From assembly GCF_052116145.1 (NCBI RefSeq), contig NZ_JBQKLQ010000006.1:124001-188000 (forward strand): a stretch of DNA of 64,000 nt. Reading direction: 5' to 3'. The position numbers and the translations under genes were made by a program. The notes under the pieces were generated by a model. It saw nothing but the letters and a program-made list of their open reading frames with translations. It searched no databases and was not told the DNA's origin. Shown here in pieces: positions 45,482 through 54,941 of the stretch. Numbering within the stretch: position 1 is the stretch's first letter; every line of letters starts with the position of its first letter. Source of the DNA: Fundicoccus sp052116145 (GTDB lineage: Bacteria > Bacillota > Bacilli > Lactobacillales > Aerococcaceae).

Positions 45482-45625
45482 TTAATTAAATTCGTCATAA
45501 AGTGCGTCGGAGAGGTCAAATAATAGCACTTCATAACCATAAGCAGCAAAGATCTCTGCCATCGAATATCCCATCGTTCCAGCTCCAGCAATACCAATAC
45601 GTTTAATTTGAGTAATATCTTTCAT
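45482..45625 (-). pseudogene. N-terminal remnant of a 3-hydroxyacyl-CoA dehydrogenase
   Basis: 47 codons: MKDITQIKRIGIAGAGTMGY, then SMAEIFAAYGYEVLLFDLSD and a stop. This is the first beta-alpha-beta unit of the NAD-binding domain; GAGTMG is the family's dinucleotide motif. About 240 residues are missing, so it cannot be functional. It lies 121 bp after the GntP permease gene on the same strand and before a terminator, suggesting it was once the last gene of the same catabolic operon. Confidence 0.85.
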
Positions 45626-45746
45626 TTCAGGCTCTTTTTCTCCAAACTAATAAAATCTTGTCCTTAGATACAAGAACAAGGTTTCACTTCCTACACCAAT
45701 AAAATGTTCAATTTGAACAATTCAAAGGTCATCCCAGTTACTAATA

Positions 45747-47075
45747 TTAATAGATTCCCATTGAAGCCAAAGTAATAGCTACAATCGTGGCTACCACTGT
45801 CATAATAAGTGATGTAACCATAATGTCCACATATGAATCTTTATGTGACATACCTGTATTATTCAACAATGTTAGTACAGCACCGTTATGCGGCAAAGTA
45901 TCTAGTCCTCCAGAGGACAATGATGCAACACGGTGGAAGGCAGCAGGTGCAATACCTGTTTGTTGAGCTAGTTCCATATACTTCGCACCAAGGGCTTCTA
46001 AAGCAATACCCATACCACCAGAAGCAGATCCTGTTGCTCCTGCTAAAACGTTAACTGCTATCGATAGTGAAATTAATGGACTACCCGGAATATTCATAAT
46101 AGCGTCCGTTAGCACTTGGAAGCCTGGAACTGCACGAGCAACTGATCCAAGTCCGACAGCAGCTGCAGTGTTCATAATCGCTCCAATAGAACCTTGCGCC
46201 CCTTTGTTGATAGCCGGAATAAAGGATTCTTTTTCACTTAAATTCAGAAGCATTACTAAGATATTGCCTGATAACAGTGCATAAATAATGTTTAATGGAC
46301 TTGCTGAATCTAGTCCTATTAATACAGGTACAAAGTTTAAAACTACTACTACTACGATTAAAGGAATAAATGATATATATGGGTTCGGTAGTTCTGCAGC
46401 ATCAATGGCTGTTGCTCCATGAGCTGCTTCAGGTTGAGTGAAAAACTCACCTTTCTTTTCATAACTGCGTTTACGCCATTCTAAATAGAATAAACCACCA
46501 AAGAATAATACTAATGTTGCGGCAATCCCCATAATAGGTGCTGCCATTGCATCTGTTTCGAAATATTGCATTGGAATCAAGTTTTGAATTTGTGGCGTTC
46601 CAGGAACTGCAGTCATGGTAAAGGTAAAGGCGCCTAATGCAATTGCCCCTGGAATCAGTTTTCTTGTGATGTTCGCTTCTTCAAATACCGCCAAAGCTAG
46701 TGGGTAAATAGCGAACACATTTACGAATAGTGACACACCACCATAAGTTAACAAAGCACATCCTAATGTTACAGCTGCAATAGCTGCTTTAGCACCGAGC
46801 AAGTTCGTTAACCAGGTCGCGATTGATTTTGCTGATCCCGTTACATCCATCAAATTACCAAAAATGGCACTTAGCATAAAAGCTGGGAACCATGATTTAA
46901 CAAACCCTACTAAACCTTCCATATACGGTCCCATGTAAGTTTCTATAATGTCTAAACCACCCATAGCTCCTACAATACCCGCACATAAAGGAGCAATCCA
47001 AACAATCGAATAACCTCTAAACGCTAGAAACATCAACAATCCTAAGCCAAAAAAAATCCCTAATAAGCTGATCAT
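45747..47075 (-). CDS. GntP-family permease (gluconate / hydroxybutyrate type)
   Basis: 442-residue membrane protein with about 12 hydrophobic helices. Recognisable family segments are SWFPAFMLSAIFGNLMDVTG, TYGGVSLFVNVFAIYPLALA, AVPGTPQIQNLIPM and the C-terminal SSGGLDTLPHNGAVLTLLNN. The latter and the TPQIQN motif are typical of the beta-hydroxybutyrate/citrate-like branch rather than gluconate transporters. The neighbours, remnants of a hydroxybutyrate-type SDR and of a hydroxyacyl-CoA dehydrogenase, support a hydroxy acid as substrate. ATG behind AAAGGAG. Divergent from a LysR regulator. Confidence 0.88.
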   Translation of the reverse strand: MISLLGIFFGLGLLMFLAFRGYSIVWIAPLCAGIVGAMGGLDIIETYMGPYMEGLVGFVKSWFPAFMLSAIFGNLMDVTGSAKSIATWLTNLLGAKAAIAAVTLGCALLTYGGVSLFVNVFAIYPLALAVFEEANITRKLIPGAIALGAFTFTMTAVPGTPQIQNLIPMQYFETDAMAAPIMGIAATLVLFFGGLFYLEWRKRSYEKKGEFFTQPEAAHGATAIDAAELPNPYISFIPLIVVVVVLNFVPVLIGLDSASPLNIIYALLSGNILVMLLNLSEKESFIPAINKGAQGSIGAIMNTAAAVGLGSVARAVPGFQVLTDAIMNIPGSPLISLSIAVNVLAGATGSASGGMGIALEALGAKYMELAQQTGIAPAAFHRVASLSSGGLDTLPHNGAVLTLLNNTGMSHKDSYVDIMVTSLIMTVVATIVAITLASMGIY

Positions 47076-47158
47076 AATTTTCTCCTTTTTGATAGAGCAG
47101 TTAAAAGAAGTCGCTTATTCCCCAATCAAACGACTCCCTGCTCGACTCGTTCGATATT

Positions 47159-47260
47159 TTAACCTGCTACCCAACCACCATCAATATTGAACTGAGATGC
47201 TGTAATCGATGACGCTTCATCTGAACATAAAAATTTCACTAGACCTGCTACATCCTATGT
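47159..47260 (-). pseudogene. C-terminal remnant of a short-chain dehydrogenase (3-hydroxybutyrate dehydrogenase-like)
   Basis: Minus-strand frame VAGLVKFLCSDEASSITASQ followed by FNIDGGWVAG and TAA. This is the canonical C-terminus of SDR enzymes (…GQ.F.VDGGW…). An in-frame TAG stands directly before it and no further SDR sequence is seen upstream, so only the last 30 or so residues survive. It lies 83 bp upstream of the permease gene on the same strand. Confidence 0.75.
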
Positions 47261-47373
47261 TGTCCAGTAGATTCATGACTGGCAAAAAGGTTATACAAAA
47301 TTATTACTGAATGTTATGATAGGATTAATTAAGCTATGCGCGTACGTGCACAAAAATTGGAAGGAGTCTTGTT

Positions 47374-48303
47374 GTGGACATTTCTCAGTTAAGATATTTC
47401 GTTGCGATCGTTGATAATGACTTTAATTTATCAACGACAGCTCAAAAGTTGCATATTTCTCAACCCGCGCTCAGTCGTTTCGTACTAAATTTTGAACATA
47501 CGGAAGGTATTGATTTATTTAATCGCTTAAATGGTCGTTTAAAAAGTTTAACTCCCGTAGGTGAATTGCTTTATGCTAAGGGCCTTGAGTTAGTAGAGGA
47601 ACACGAAGGCATGATGAGAAACATTCGCGAACTGTCTTCTTTCTATGGCGGTACAATCCGGATAGGCGTCCCTCCTTTGATTTTAAGTTTATTATTCTCA
47701 GACGTGATGCTACAGTTGATGACGAAGAATCCTAACGTTAAATTTGTGATGATCGAAAAAGGAGCTTTCGAATTAGAGAAGCAGTTGATGTTGGGACAAG
47801 TGGATATTGCGATTCTGTTAAAGCCTAACTCGCTGAATAATAGTATTTTTAATGAGATTCACTTACATCACGATCAGTTAATGGCTTATATGCATACAAA
47901 TCATCCACTTGCAGAACAAGAGCGATTAACATGGAAAGATTTTCGTCAGGCAAAAGTGATCATGTTTGATGACTCTTTTATGATTCACCATTTATTAAAC
48001 ACTAAATTTAATACCTATAATAGTCATCCACGCCATGCGATTTATTCGAGTTCGTGGGATTTCTTTATAGAGGCTATTAAAACGAATAATCTCGTGACGA
48101 TTCTTCCGCGTCCTGTGATGGATTTCATCCGCGGTGATATTATTGTCGAGCGACCGATTGAACATACGATTCACTGGGACGTCGTTGCAGCCTTTCCTAA
48201 AAAGAATAGTTATACGACACTTGAAACTTATGTTTTAGATAGTTTGAATGATTATTTCAATAATGGGCAAGATATCGTCACAATTGATGATAGGCTAGAG
48301 TGA
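47374..48303 (+). CDS. LysR-family transcriptional regulator
   Basis: 309-residue regulator. The N-terminal winged helix-turn-helix (DISQLRYFVAIVDNDFNLST, TAQKLHISQPALSRFV) is followed by the type 2 periplasmic-binding-like effector domain from about residue 90 (GTIRIGVPPLILSLLF). GTG start 7 nt behind AAGGAG. Divergent from the GntP permease and the two broken dehydrogenases, so the permease operon is the likely target and a hydroxy or carboxylic acid the likely effector; both are inferred. Confidence 0.93.
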   Translation: MDISQLRYFVAIVDNDFNLSTTAQKLHISQPALSRFVLNFEHTEGIDLFNRLNGRLKSLTPVGELLYAKGLELVEEHEGMMRNIRELSSFYGGTIRIGVPPLILSLLFSDVMLQLMTKNPNVKFVMIEKGAFELEKQLMLGQVDIAILLKPNSLNNSIFNEIHLHHDQLMAYMHTNHPLAEQERLTWKDFRQAKVIMFDDSFMIHHLLNTKFNTYNSHPRHAIYSSSWDFFIEAIKTNNLVTILPRPVMDFIRGDIIVERPIEHTIHWDVVAAFPKKNSYTTLETYVLDSLNDYFNNGQDIVTIDDRLE

Positions 48304-48506
48304 ATAACGCAATAAATTCGTAAGAAAACATTAAGTTTACGAAATAACTTTACATCTTAAGGATTTAGAGGTATATTAGATATTGTAGTAAATTGGTTAA
48401 CAAAATTAGAAAGTCTTTTATTCATAAGTATGATAAATTCTCTCTTAAAGTTTTGGAACGATGTATTACAAATATTACGTGCAAAAGCACATGGAGGAAT
48501 TTCATT

Positions 48507-48707
48507 ATGAATAACGGTACAGTAAAATGGTTTAACGCAGACAAAGGTTTTGGCTTCATCGAACGTGATGGCGCAGATGACGTATTTGTTCACTTCTCAG
48601 CTATCCAAACAGATGGTTTCAAAACTTTAGAAGAAGGCCAAGCAGTTACTTTCGACGTAGAACAAGGTAACCGTGGACCTCAAGCAGTTAACGTTAACAA
48701 AGCTTAA
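48507..48707 (+). CDS. csp: Cold-shock protein (CspA family)
   Basis: 66-residue single-stranded nucleic-acid-binding protein. GTVKWFNADKGFGFIERDG carries RNP1 (KGFGFIE) and DVFVHFSAIQ carries RNP2. The start at ATG 48507 follows GGAGGA. The frame is open further upstream, but that part corresponds to the untranslated leader (over 100 nt before the ATG), a usual site of cold-shock control. Confidence 0.97.
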   Translation: MNNGTVKWFNADKGFGFIERDGADDVFVHFSAIQTDGFKTLEEGQAVTFDVEQGNRGPQAVNVNKA

Positions 48708-48726
48708 TTTTAACTTAAACATAACA

Positions 48727-48759
48727 AACGCTTCAGCATAACCTGCTGAGGCGTTTTTC
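48727..48759 (+). terminator. Terminator of the cold-shock gene
   Basis: AACGCTTCAGC and GCTGAGGCGTT pair with one mismatch around a 7-nt loop, followed by TTTC. Nothing recognisable lies between here and 49006 except a possible -10 (TATAAT at about 48842). Confidence 0.85.
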
Positions 48760-49006
48760 TTTGCTTACTTTTAAAAGCAGTCGGTCAAGGCTTTCTCATA
48801 CTATCAGAGATTTCGTACTCCTATCGAGGTGAAATATTAGGATATAATGTAGACTGTCATTAGCTAAGTTTATAGCTTATATACTTCACAACAGATTCGC
48901 TGCTCCTATTTACACCTTCTCTAAGAGCTTTCTCGCCTCATTTTACACAGTTATATGGTAAGCTTAGCGAAACATAGCAAAATACTTTAATTGAAGGTGA
49001 CATATT

Positions 49007-49427
49007 ATGGAAAAGACAAACTTATCCATCGAAGATTACGTACAGACCCTCGATTCGAAACACCAAGTTGTAATAAAAACTTTAGTTGATTTAGTCCACC
49101 AAGTAGCACCAAAAACTACGCACTCCGTTTGGAGTGGTATCTTTTGGGGTGGTAGTGAACAAAATATCCTTGGTTTCGGCGAAATGGCATATCAAACAAA
49201 AAGTGGCGAAACTGGCACGTGGTTCAAATTTGGAATTGCTCGTCAAAAGAATTACTACAGTTTATATGTCCCTGCAATCAAAGAGGGGGCAATACATTGC
49301 CAAAGCCTACCATGATCAATTAGGGTAAGTAAAAGCAGGCGCTAGTAGCATCAGTTTTACTAAGCTCGAAAACGTGAACTTAGACACACTTGCTCAATTA
49401 ATCAAAGAAAGTTTAGCGGAAGACTAG
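49007..49427 (+). pseudogene. DUF1801 (YdhG-like) gene with frameshift and stop
   Basis: The first 98 codons (MEKTNLSIEDYVQTLDSKHQ, THSVWSGIFWGG, FGIARQKNYYSLYVPAIKEG) form an intact DUF1801 N-terminal part. At the run of five G near 49287 the frame shifts; the continuation is found one frame over as YIAKAYHDQLG, then a TAA, then VKAGASSISFTKLENVNLDT, LAQLIKESLAED and the natural stop. Two lesions are therefore needed to restore the gene. Proteins of this family are small cytoplasmic proteins of unclear role. Confidence 0.85.
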
Positions 49428-50046
49428 TTGATCTTCTTTCTCTTGCCTCTTAAAGACAGTGATTTTAAACAATGTTTGTGAGCATTAAATCTCTCTTCCA
49501 TAAACACTATCTCTCGATTGTAAACTAGCTGAGTCAACTCTATATCAATCCAGATTGCTTTAATTAGCAGACAAAACAGTCAGAAACGGTGAGTCATCCA
49601 AAGTTTTTTCGTTTTTGACTGTTTTTGTGTAGGTAAACGATCCCAAATTTTGGATGATATTCGCTGATGCTAATCCATAAGTCACTCTATGTCCTAGACT
49701 ATCACATGAGAGGTTTCTACTGTGGATACTCTTATCTGAAATCCTTCGACTCTATTGTATTCACGTGAGCATCGAGTGTGTCAAGAAAATAGATTTTTCC
49801 TACTTGAGGCTGTTAGGCCTATCTGACTAGGCCTTATTCCTCCACAACACTTTCTCTGGTGACTGGTTTTTTTTGATTAAACACGACAATCGACTTCTAG
49901 TATTCTTCCTACTTGGCTATTCAAACCAACGCAACGCTTTCACTAAGTTCTTATAAGCTCCTAAAGCTGAAGCCGTTTACATTGTGATTGTATACATTCT
50001 TCAATATAATAATAATAGTGAAATATTATAATAAGGATGTGACCAG
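49428..50046. other. Intergenic region, possibly a mobile-element remnant
   Basis: About 620 bp. On the minus strand broken frames such as YKNLVKALRWFE and NTIESKDF resemble degraded transposase or hypothetical-protein pieces but are too short to assign. A hairpin (AAACAGTCAGAAACG / CGTTTTTGACTGTTT) at about 49574-49626, with TTTTTG after it on the plus strand, may be a terminator or the end of an element. Confidence 0.35.
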
Positions 50047-51369
50047 ATGAAGACATATGATTTAATCGTCATTGGTTTTGGAAAAGCCGGAAAAACACTC
50101 GCGAAAGACTTCGCCTTACAAGGCAAGAGGGTCGCACTCATCGAACAAAGCGCCCAAATGTATGGCGGGACATGTATTAACGTCGCATGTATTCCTACAA
50201 AAACACTATTAATGGAAGGATTACGCTCTGGCTCTTTCTTACAAGCGATTAGTCGAAAATTTTCAGTCGTCAATACTTTAAATCAGAAAAATTTTGATAA
50301 TTTAAACACTTTAGACAATGTCGATATTTATACACATTACGCTAAATTTAAAAACGACCATGAACTCCTCTTACTAGACTCCTCCCAGGAAATTATTGAG
50401 ACGCTGACTGCCGACAGAATAGTCATCAACACTGGCTCACGGGCAAATATCCCAGACATTGAAGGGGTTAATGAGTCCCATCATTTGTTTGATTCTACTG
50501 GGGTATTAAATTTGTCCCAACAGCCTCGTGAAATGCTGATTATTGGTGCTGGTTATATCGCTTTAGAATTTGCGACCATTTATCGATCCTTCGGTACAAA
50601 AGTCACTATTATCCACGATAAGGCTCATATTTTGCATCAGGAGGATCGTGAAATTGCTTCTGCTCTCTATGACAACTTGATAAAGCAAGGTATAAAGTTC
50701 ATCGATGAAGCAGTGATCAATAAGTTTGAAGATCAAGGTAAGCAAACCATCGTCCACACTAATAGAGGCCAATTCACTGGTGATACTGTTCTTTTAGCAA
50801 CGGGTCGGGTTCCTAATACTGATTTTGGACTTGAAGCGACATCTTTGAAAACTGGTGAAAAAGGCGAACTATTGGTTAATCAGCATTTACAAACTTCTGT
50901 TGACCATATTTATGCTGTTGGAGATGTCAAAGGCGGGCCTCAATTCACTTACATTTCTTTAGATGATTATCGGATCGTCAAAAGCCATCTACTCGGTGAT
51001 GGAGCTAAAACGACAGAAACACGTGGTTTAGTCCCTTATACACTTTTTGTTGATCCTCCCCTATCTAGAATCGGCATGACCGCAAGTCAGGCCAAAAAAG
51101 CTGGTCACAATATACTGGAAGGCAGCGTGCCTGTTTCAAGTATGCCAAGACACTTTATTAACAATGATGACCGCGGTTTATTCAAGGCAGTCGTAGATGC
51201 GGATACTCAAGAGATTTTGGGTGCCAGTTTATATGGGCACTCGTCTGAAGAATTAATCAACATAATTAAGACAGTAACTGATTATCAACTTCCTTATAGC
51301 ACCCTACGTGATCAAATTTTCACCCATCCTACCATGGCTGAATCTTTCAATGATTTATTTAATCTCTAA
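50047..51369 (+). CDS. Class I pyridine nucleotide-disulfide oxidoreductase, RclA/Har-like
   Basis: 440-residue FAD-dependent reductase. The N-terminal FAD motif is VIGFGKAGKTLA, the redox disulfide is C-INVA-C within GGTCINVACIPTKT, the NAD(P) motif is IGAGYIALEFA, and the second FAD segment is YAVGDVKGGPQFTY. The C-terminus FTHPTMAES carries the dimer-interface His. The pattern fits the hypothiocyanous-acid/hypochlorite reductase group (RclA, Har) better than dihydrolipoamide or glutathione reductases. A role in surviving oxidants at host surfaces is inferred. Monocistronic, terminator downstream. Confidence 0.88.
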   Translation: MKTYDLIVIGFGKAGKTLAKDFALQGKRVALIEQSAQMYGGTCINVACIPTKTLLMEGLRSGSFLQAISRKFSVVNTLNQKNFDNLNTLDNVDIYTHYAKFKNDHELLLLDSSQEIIETLTADRIVINTGSRANIPDIEGVNESHHLFDSTGVLNLSQQPREMLIIGAGYIALEFATIYRSFGTKVTIIHDKAHILHQEDREIASALYDNLIKQGIKFIDEAVINKFEDQGKQTIVHTNRGQFTGDTVLLATGRVPNTDFGLEATSLKTGEKGELLVNQHLQTSVDHIYAVGDVKGGPQFTYISLDDYRIVKSHLLGDGAKTTETRGLVPYTLFVDPPLSRIGMTASQAKKAGHNILEGSVPVSSMPRHFINNDDRGLFKAVVDADTQEILGASLYGHSSEELINIIKTVTDYQLPYSTLRDQIFTHPTMAESFNDLFNL

Positions 51370-51375
51370 GCAAAC

Positions 51376-51419
51376 AACAACCAGTATGTCTGCTGACAAC
51401 AGCTAACATATTGGTTGTT
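51376..51419. terminator. Terminator shared by convergent genes
   Basis: AACAACCAGTATGT pairs with ACATATTGGTTGTT (one mismatch) between the convergent reductase and amino-acid permease genes; both ends are A/T-rich. Confidence 0.75.
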
Positions 51420-51429
51420 TGACTTTTAA

Positions 51430-52095
51430 TTATTTCGTATGGACCCAGCTTTTTTCTAGATAGCGGGAGAATGACGAAATAGAGAAATTTATTATAAAAT
51501 AAATTAAGGCTAATAAAGCATAAAGCATGAACACTTGAGTGGTCGTCGCATAGCGACCCATTAAAATATTCGCTTTACCCAGTAGTTCTTGTAGGGCAAG
51601 TACTGAATACAAGAAACTCGTGTCTTTAATAACCGTAACAAACTGAGAAATAATAGAGGGCAACATGTTTCTGAAGGCCTGTGGCAAGACAATATGCCAC
51701 ATCACTTGATAACTTTTTAAACCTTGTGACTCTGCAGCTTCTACTTCTCCAGTATTGACACTGTTTAAGCCTCCACGAATAATCTCAGCCATGGCTGCGG
51801 TCGTAAAGACGGTAAAGCTCACGATTCCTGCTTCAACTGATTTTAATTTAAAAATCAAAAAGATAACAAAAATCCAGAGAATATTCGGTACATTTCGAAC
51901 AATTTCAATATAAATAATAGCAAGCCATTTTAAAATTGATTTAGAACGCGCTCGCCAGATCGCTAAAATCGTTCCAAAGACGGTACTTAAAACAATCGCA
52001 ACGAAAGAAATGTATAGGGTTAGCCCTAAGCCATCTAATAAAAACTTCATATTATTGTAAGTAAATATTTGCATTGCTTGTTCTTGAAAACTCAT
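51430..52095 (-). CDS. Amino-acid ABC transporter permease (GluD-like)
   Basis: 221-residue permease of the His/Glu/Gln family, about five helices. The ATPase-contacting loop is EAAESQGLKSYQVMWHIVLP and QAFRNMLPSIISQFV follows. Last gene of the operon; its start is 14 bp after the first permease. Confidence 0.92.
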   Translation of the reverse strand: MSFQEQAMQIFTYNNMKFLLDGLGLTLYISFVAIVLSTVFGTILAIWRARSKSILKWLAIIYIEIVRNVPNILWIFVIFLIFKLKSVEAGIVSFTVFTTAAMAEIIRGGLNSVNTGEVEAAESQGLKSYQVMWHIVLPQAFRNMLPSIISQFVTVIKDTSFLYSVLALQELLGKANILMGRYATTTQVFMLYALLALIYFIINFSISSFSRYLEKSWVHTK

Positions 52096-52109
52096 CGTCT
52101 ATCTCCTTC

Positions 52110-52817
52110 CTAGCGCGCATACGCTTTTTTATTCTTTTCCTCTAATCGTGTGGCTAACATCGTTAGAGGGAAACAGAGAATAAAGTATAGAAGCGCCGCA
52201 AAAGCAAAGGCTGGTACATAATGTAAGTTTTGCGATGACCAACTATTCGCTCTAAACATAATATCCGCTCCGGAAATAATCGCGACGGTCGACGTGTTTT
52301 TAATCAAGTTAACCACTTGGTTTGTTAAAGGTGGCAGAATAATACGGAAGGCTTGTGGCAGGATAATATGACGCATTGCCCCCCAATAAGTAAACCCTTG
52401 CGAAAAGCCAGCTTCCAGCTGTCCTTTAGGAACCGACTGAATGCCTGAACGAATAACTTCCGCAATATAAGCACTCGTATAAATCCCAACACAAAGAATC
52501 CCGATTGTATAAGTATCTAAGACAACGCCAACCATCGGTAGGCCATAATAGACGAAAAACACCTGTATCAATAGAGGCGTATTTTGAAAAAACTCAACAA
52601 AAATTCTGGTTAAGATGGTTAATAATTTATTGCGTGAGCTCGAAACAATTCCCACGAGAGTTCCTAGTATCAACGCAAGAATGAGGGCTCCAACCGCAAG
52701 CCCAATGGTATAGAGAAATGAGTCAAAGAAAAGAGGCAGGTCTTCAAAGAGCGCTGCCCATCTTCTCAATGCAAAAGGTCCTTCTTCTAACCACGAGATA
52801 GCTGCCATTAATGACAT
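52110..52817 (-). CDS. Amino-acid ABC transporter permease (GluC-like)
   Basis: 235-residue permease of the same family. EAGFSQGFTYWGAMRHIILP is the coupling loop; QAFRIILPPLTNQVVNLIKN follows. The two permeases form a heterodimer. Gap of 53 bp to the binding-protein gene. Confidence 0.92.
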   Translation of the reverse strand: MSLMAAISWLEEGPFALRRWAALFEDLPLFFDSFLYTIGLAVGALILALILGTLVGIVSSSRNKLLTILTRIFVEFFQNTPLLIQVFFVYYGLPMVGVVLDTYTIGILCVGIYTSAYIAEVIRSGIQSVPKGQLEAGFSQGFTYWGAMRHIILPQAFRIILPPLTNQVVNLIKNTSTVAIISGADIMFRANSWSSQNLHYVPAFAFAALLYFILCFPLTMLATRLEEKNKKAYAR

Positions 52818-52870
52818 TGTTTATTCCTCCTCGTGTTTTTTTACGATAATCTTTTAGCCAGCCTAGCGAT

Positions 52871-53677
52871 TTAGTCTAAACCGTGCGCTGTTTTCATTTC
52901 AGCTAAAGAACCATCTTCTTCCCACTCTGCTAATAAAGCATTTAAGTAGTCATTTAAATCTTTATTATCTAATTTAGTTGTCACACCATATTCTTGTGGT
53001 GCAAAACCAACTTCCAAGATTTCAGTTTGGTCATCCACATAACCGGCTAAGATTGATTTATCCACGGCAAACGCATCAATACGATTTGCTGTTAAAGCAG
53101 CTTTTAACTCTGGATATGTTCCATACTCGCTGAAGTTGAAGCTTAAGTCATCTTTAGCACCTTCTTCTTCAATTTTCGCTTGAGTAGTTGATGTTTGAGA
53201 TACGCCGATGTTTTTACCAGCTAAACTTGCTAAATCTGTATAACCATCTGCTGTTTTCACTAAGAAACCAACTTCATCAGTATAATATGGTTCTGTAAAG
53301 TTATAGGTTTCTTTACGTTCTTCTGTAATCGTAAAGGTCGCAATAATCATATCCACTTCACCATTGTCTAATAAAGGACCTCTAGTTTTAGCGGTGACAC
53401 CAGTAAATTCTACGTTATCCGCACTCCCTGTAATTTCTTCAGCAATTTTACGGGCTAAATCAATTTCGAAACCTTCGTGATCATTTGTATCTGGACTAAA
53501 GAATCCAAAGCCAGGAACATCTTCTTTAACCCCCACTTTTAGAACACCCGCATCTTTAATTGCTTGAACGCCAGCCGGTAAATCATCTTGTGCTAAGGCA
53601 GTAGCAGGTGCTAAAGCAACCAAGCCAGTTAAGGCCGTGGCAGTTAAAACAGTTAATAATTTCTTCCAGTTTTTCAT
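52871..53677 (-). CDS. Amino-acid-binding protein of the ABC transporter
   Basis: 268-residue SBP family 3 protein, probably for glutamate, glutamine or aspartate. The signal peptide KLLTVLTATALTGLVALAPA ends near ALA before QDDL and contains no Cys, so the protein is not a lipoprotein. The mature part shows LKVGVKEDVPGFGF, GFEIDLARKIAEEI, FTEPYYTDEVGFLV and KNIGVSQTSTTQAKIEEE. Operon order ATPase, binding protein, permease, permease matches gluABCD of actinobacteria. Confidence 0.92.
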   Translation of the reverse strand: MKNWKKLLTVLTATALTGLVALAPATALAQDDLPAGVQAIKDAGVLKVGVKEDVPGFGFFSPDTNDHEGFEIDLARKIAEEITGSADNVEFTGVTAKTRGPLLDNGEVDMIIATFTITEERKETYNFTEPYYTDEVGFLVKTADGYTDLASLAGKNIGVSQTSTTQAKIEEEGAKDDLSFNFSEYGTYPELKAALTANRIDAFAVDKSILAGYVDDQTEILEVGFAPQEYGVTTKLDNKDLNDYLNALLAEWEEDGSLAEMKTAHGLD

Positions 53678-53742
53678 AAATAAAATCTCCTTTTAATAAA
53701 ATATTTTCTATAACAAATCTATAACAAAATAGGACTTTAAGT

Positions 53743-54471
53743 TTAATTGACAATAATTTTACTTAAGAAATCTTTAGCTCTCTGGTTTTGAGTATTCGTA
53801 AAGAAGTCTTCAGGAGGTCCTTGTTCGACAATGACACCTTGATCCATAAAAATAACACGATCGGCCACTTTTCGAGCAAAGCCCATTTCGTGAGTCACAA
53901 CAACCATTGTAATATTCAACTCAGATAACTTTGTCATAACATCTAACACCTCTTGAATCGTTTCTGGATCAAGAGCTGAGGTAGGTTCATCAAATAAAAT
54001 GACTTCGGGATGCATGTTTAAAGCTCTCGCAATCGCAACACGTTGCTGCTGACCACCAGATAGTTGTGCTGGATAGGCATTTGCCTTATCCTCAATCCCA
54101 ACTTTCTTCAAATATTCCATACCCGAACGAATGGCTTCTGCTTTTTTAACTTTCAATACATTGATGGGAGCTAGTGTGACATTCTCTAAAATGGTCTTAT
54201 GTGAATACAAATTAAAATTCTGAAAAACCATCGCAACCTTCTGTCGCACCTTCAGAATGGGGACCTTCTTATCCGTTAAATCAAACCCATTCACTTGTGC
54301 CGTCCCACTTGAAATATCCTCCAAACGGTTCATACAACGGATGAGTGTACTCTTACCGGACCCCGAGGGACCAATAATTACTACCTTCTCTCCTTCTTCT
54401 ATGTCTAGAGAGATATTCTGCAATACATGGTGATCGCCAAAGAATTTATTGACGTTTTCCATATGAATCAT
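53743..54471 (-). CDS. Amino-acid ABC transporter ATP-binding protein (GlnQ/GluA type)
   Basis: 242-residue ATPase. Walker A GPSGSGKST, Q-loop MVFQNFNLYSHKT, signature LSGGQQQRVAIA, Walker B VILFDEPTSALD and switch His in VVTHEMGFA, all typical for polar amino-acid importers. First gene of the operon; the stretch 54480-54867 upstream is AT-rich and must hold the promoter, which was not pinpointed. Confidence 0.95.
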   Translation of the reverse strand: MIHMENVNKFFGDHHVLQNISLDIEEGEKVVIIGPSGSGKSTLIRCMNRLEDISSGTAQVNGFDLTDKKVPILKVRQKVAMVFQNFNLYSHKTILENVTLAPINVLKVKKAEAIRSGMEYLKKVGIEDKANAYPAQLSGGQQQRVAIARALNMHPEVILFDEPTSALDPETIQEVLDVMTKLSELNITMVVVTHEMGFARKVADRVIFMDQGVIVEQGPPEDFFTNTQNQRAKDFLSKIIVN

Positions 54472-54867
54472 TTATTCACATCCTTTCAAAGGAACCAAAT
54501 TGAATTCCTATATTGAAGATTATCAGAATTAATGAGTAAAATCTAGTGCAATCTTCACTTTAATTTAATGTTATCGCAAATATTTTATAATAAATTAATA
54601 ATCAATTACTAATTCTACTTTACGAACTTTGTCACATTACCTCACATAAACTGAGAACTTTCATTATTTAGAAGTATTTAACTCGATTATCCAAAAGCCT
54701 ATTTATCAAGCCTCTTCACTCTTCTTCAAGAATCTTCTGATTCTAACTGCTTCGAAATCGAACTTCTATTTAACACTATTCTTCCATTTTCAAGAGTTTT
54801 ATGTAATCTGGATCTTTTTATTATTTTATAAAAAATAAATTGTAAATTTTTCATTAAGAAGGCTAAA

Positions 54868-54896
54868 AAAATAACTCAAAAACTCCTTTAAAAGGA
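54868..54896 (-). terminator. Terminator of the YitT-family gene
   Basis: On the minus strand TCCTTT-T-AAAGGA is followed by GTTTTTGAGTTATTTTTTT. Confidence 0.7.
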
Positions 54897-54941
54897 ATTT
54901 CCAAGTTAAATTATCATTAGCTGTCTGGCTCTCAGCATTAT

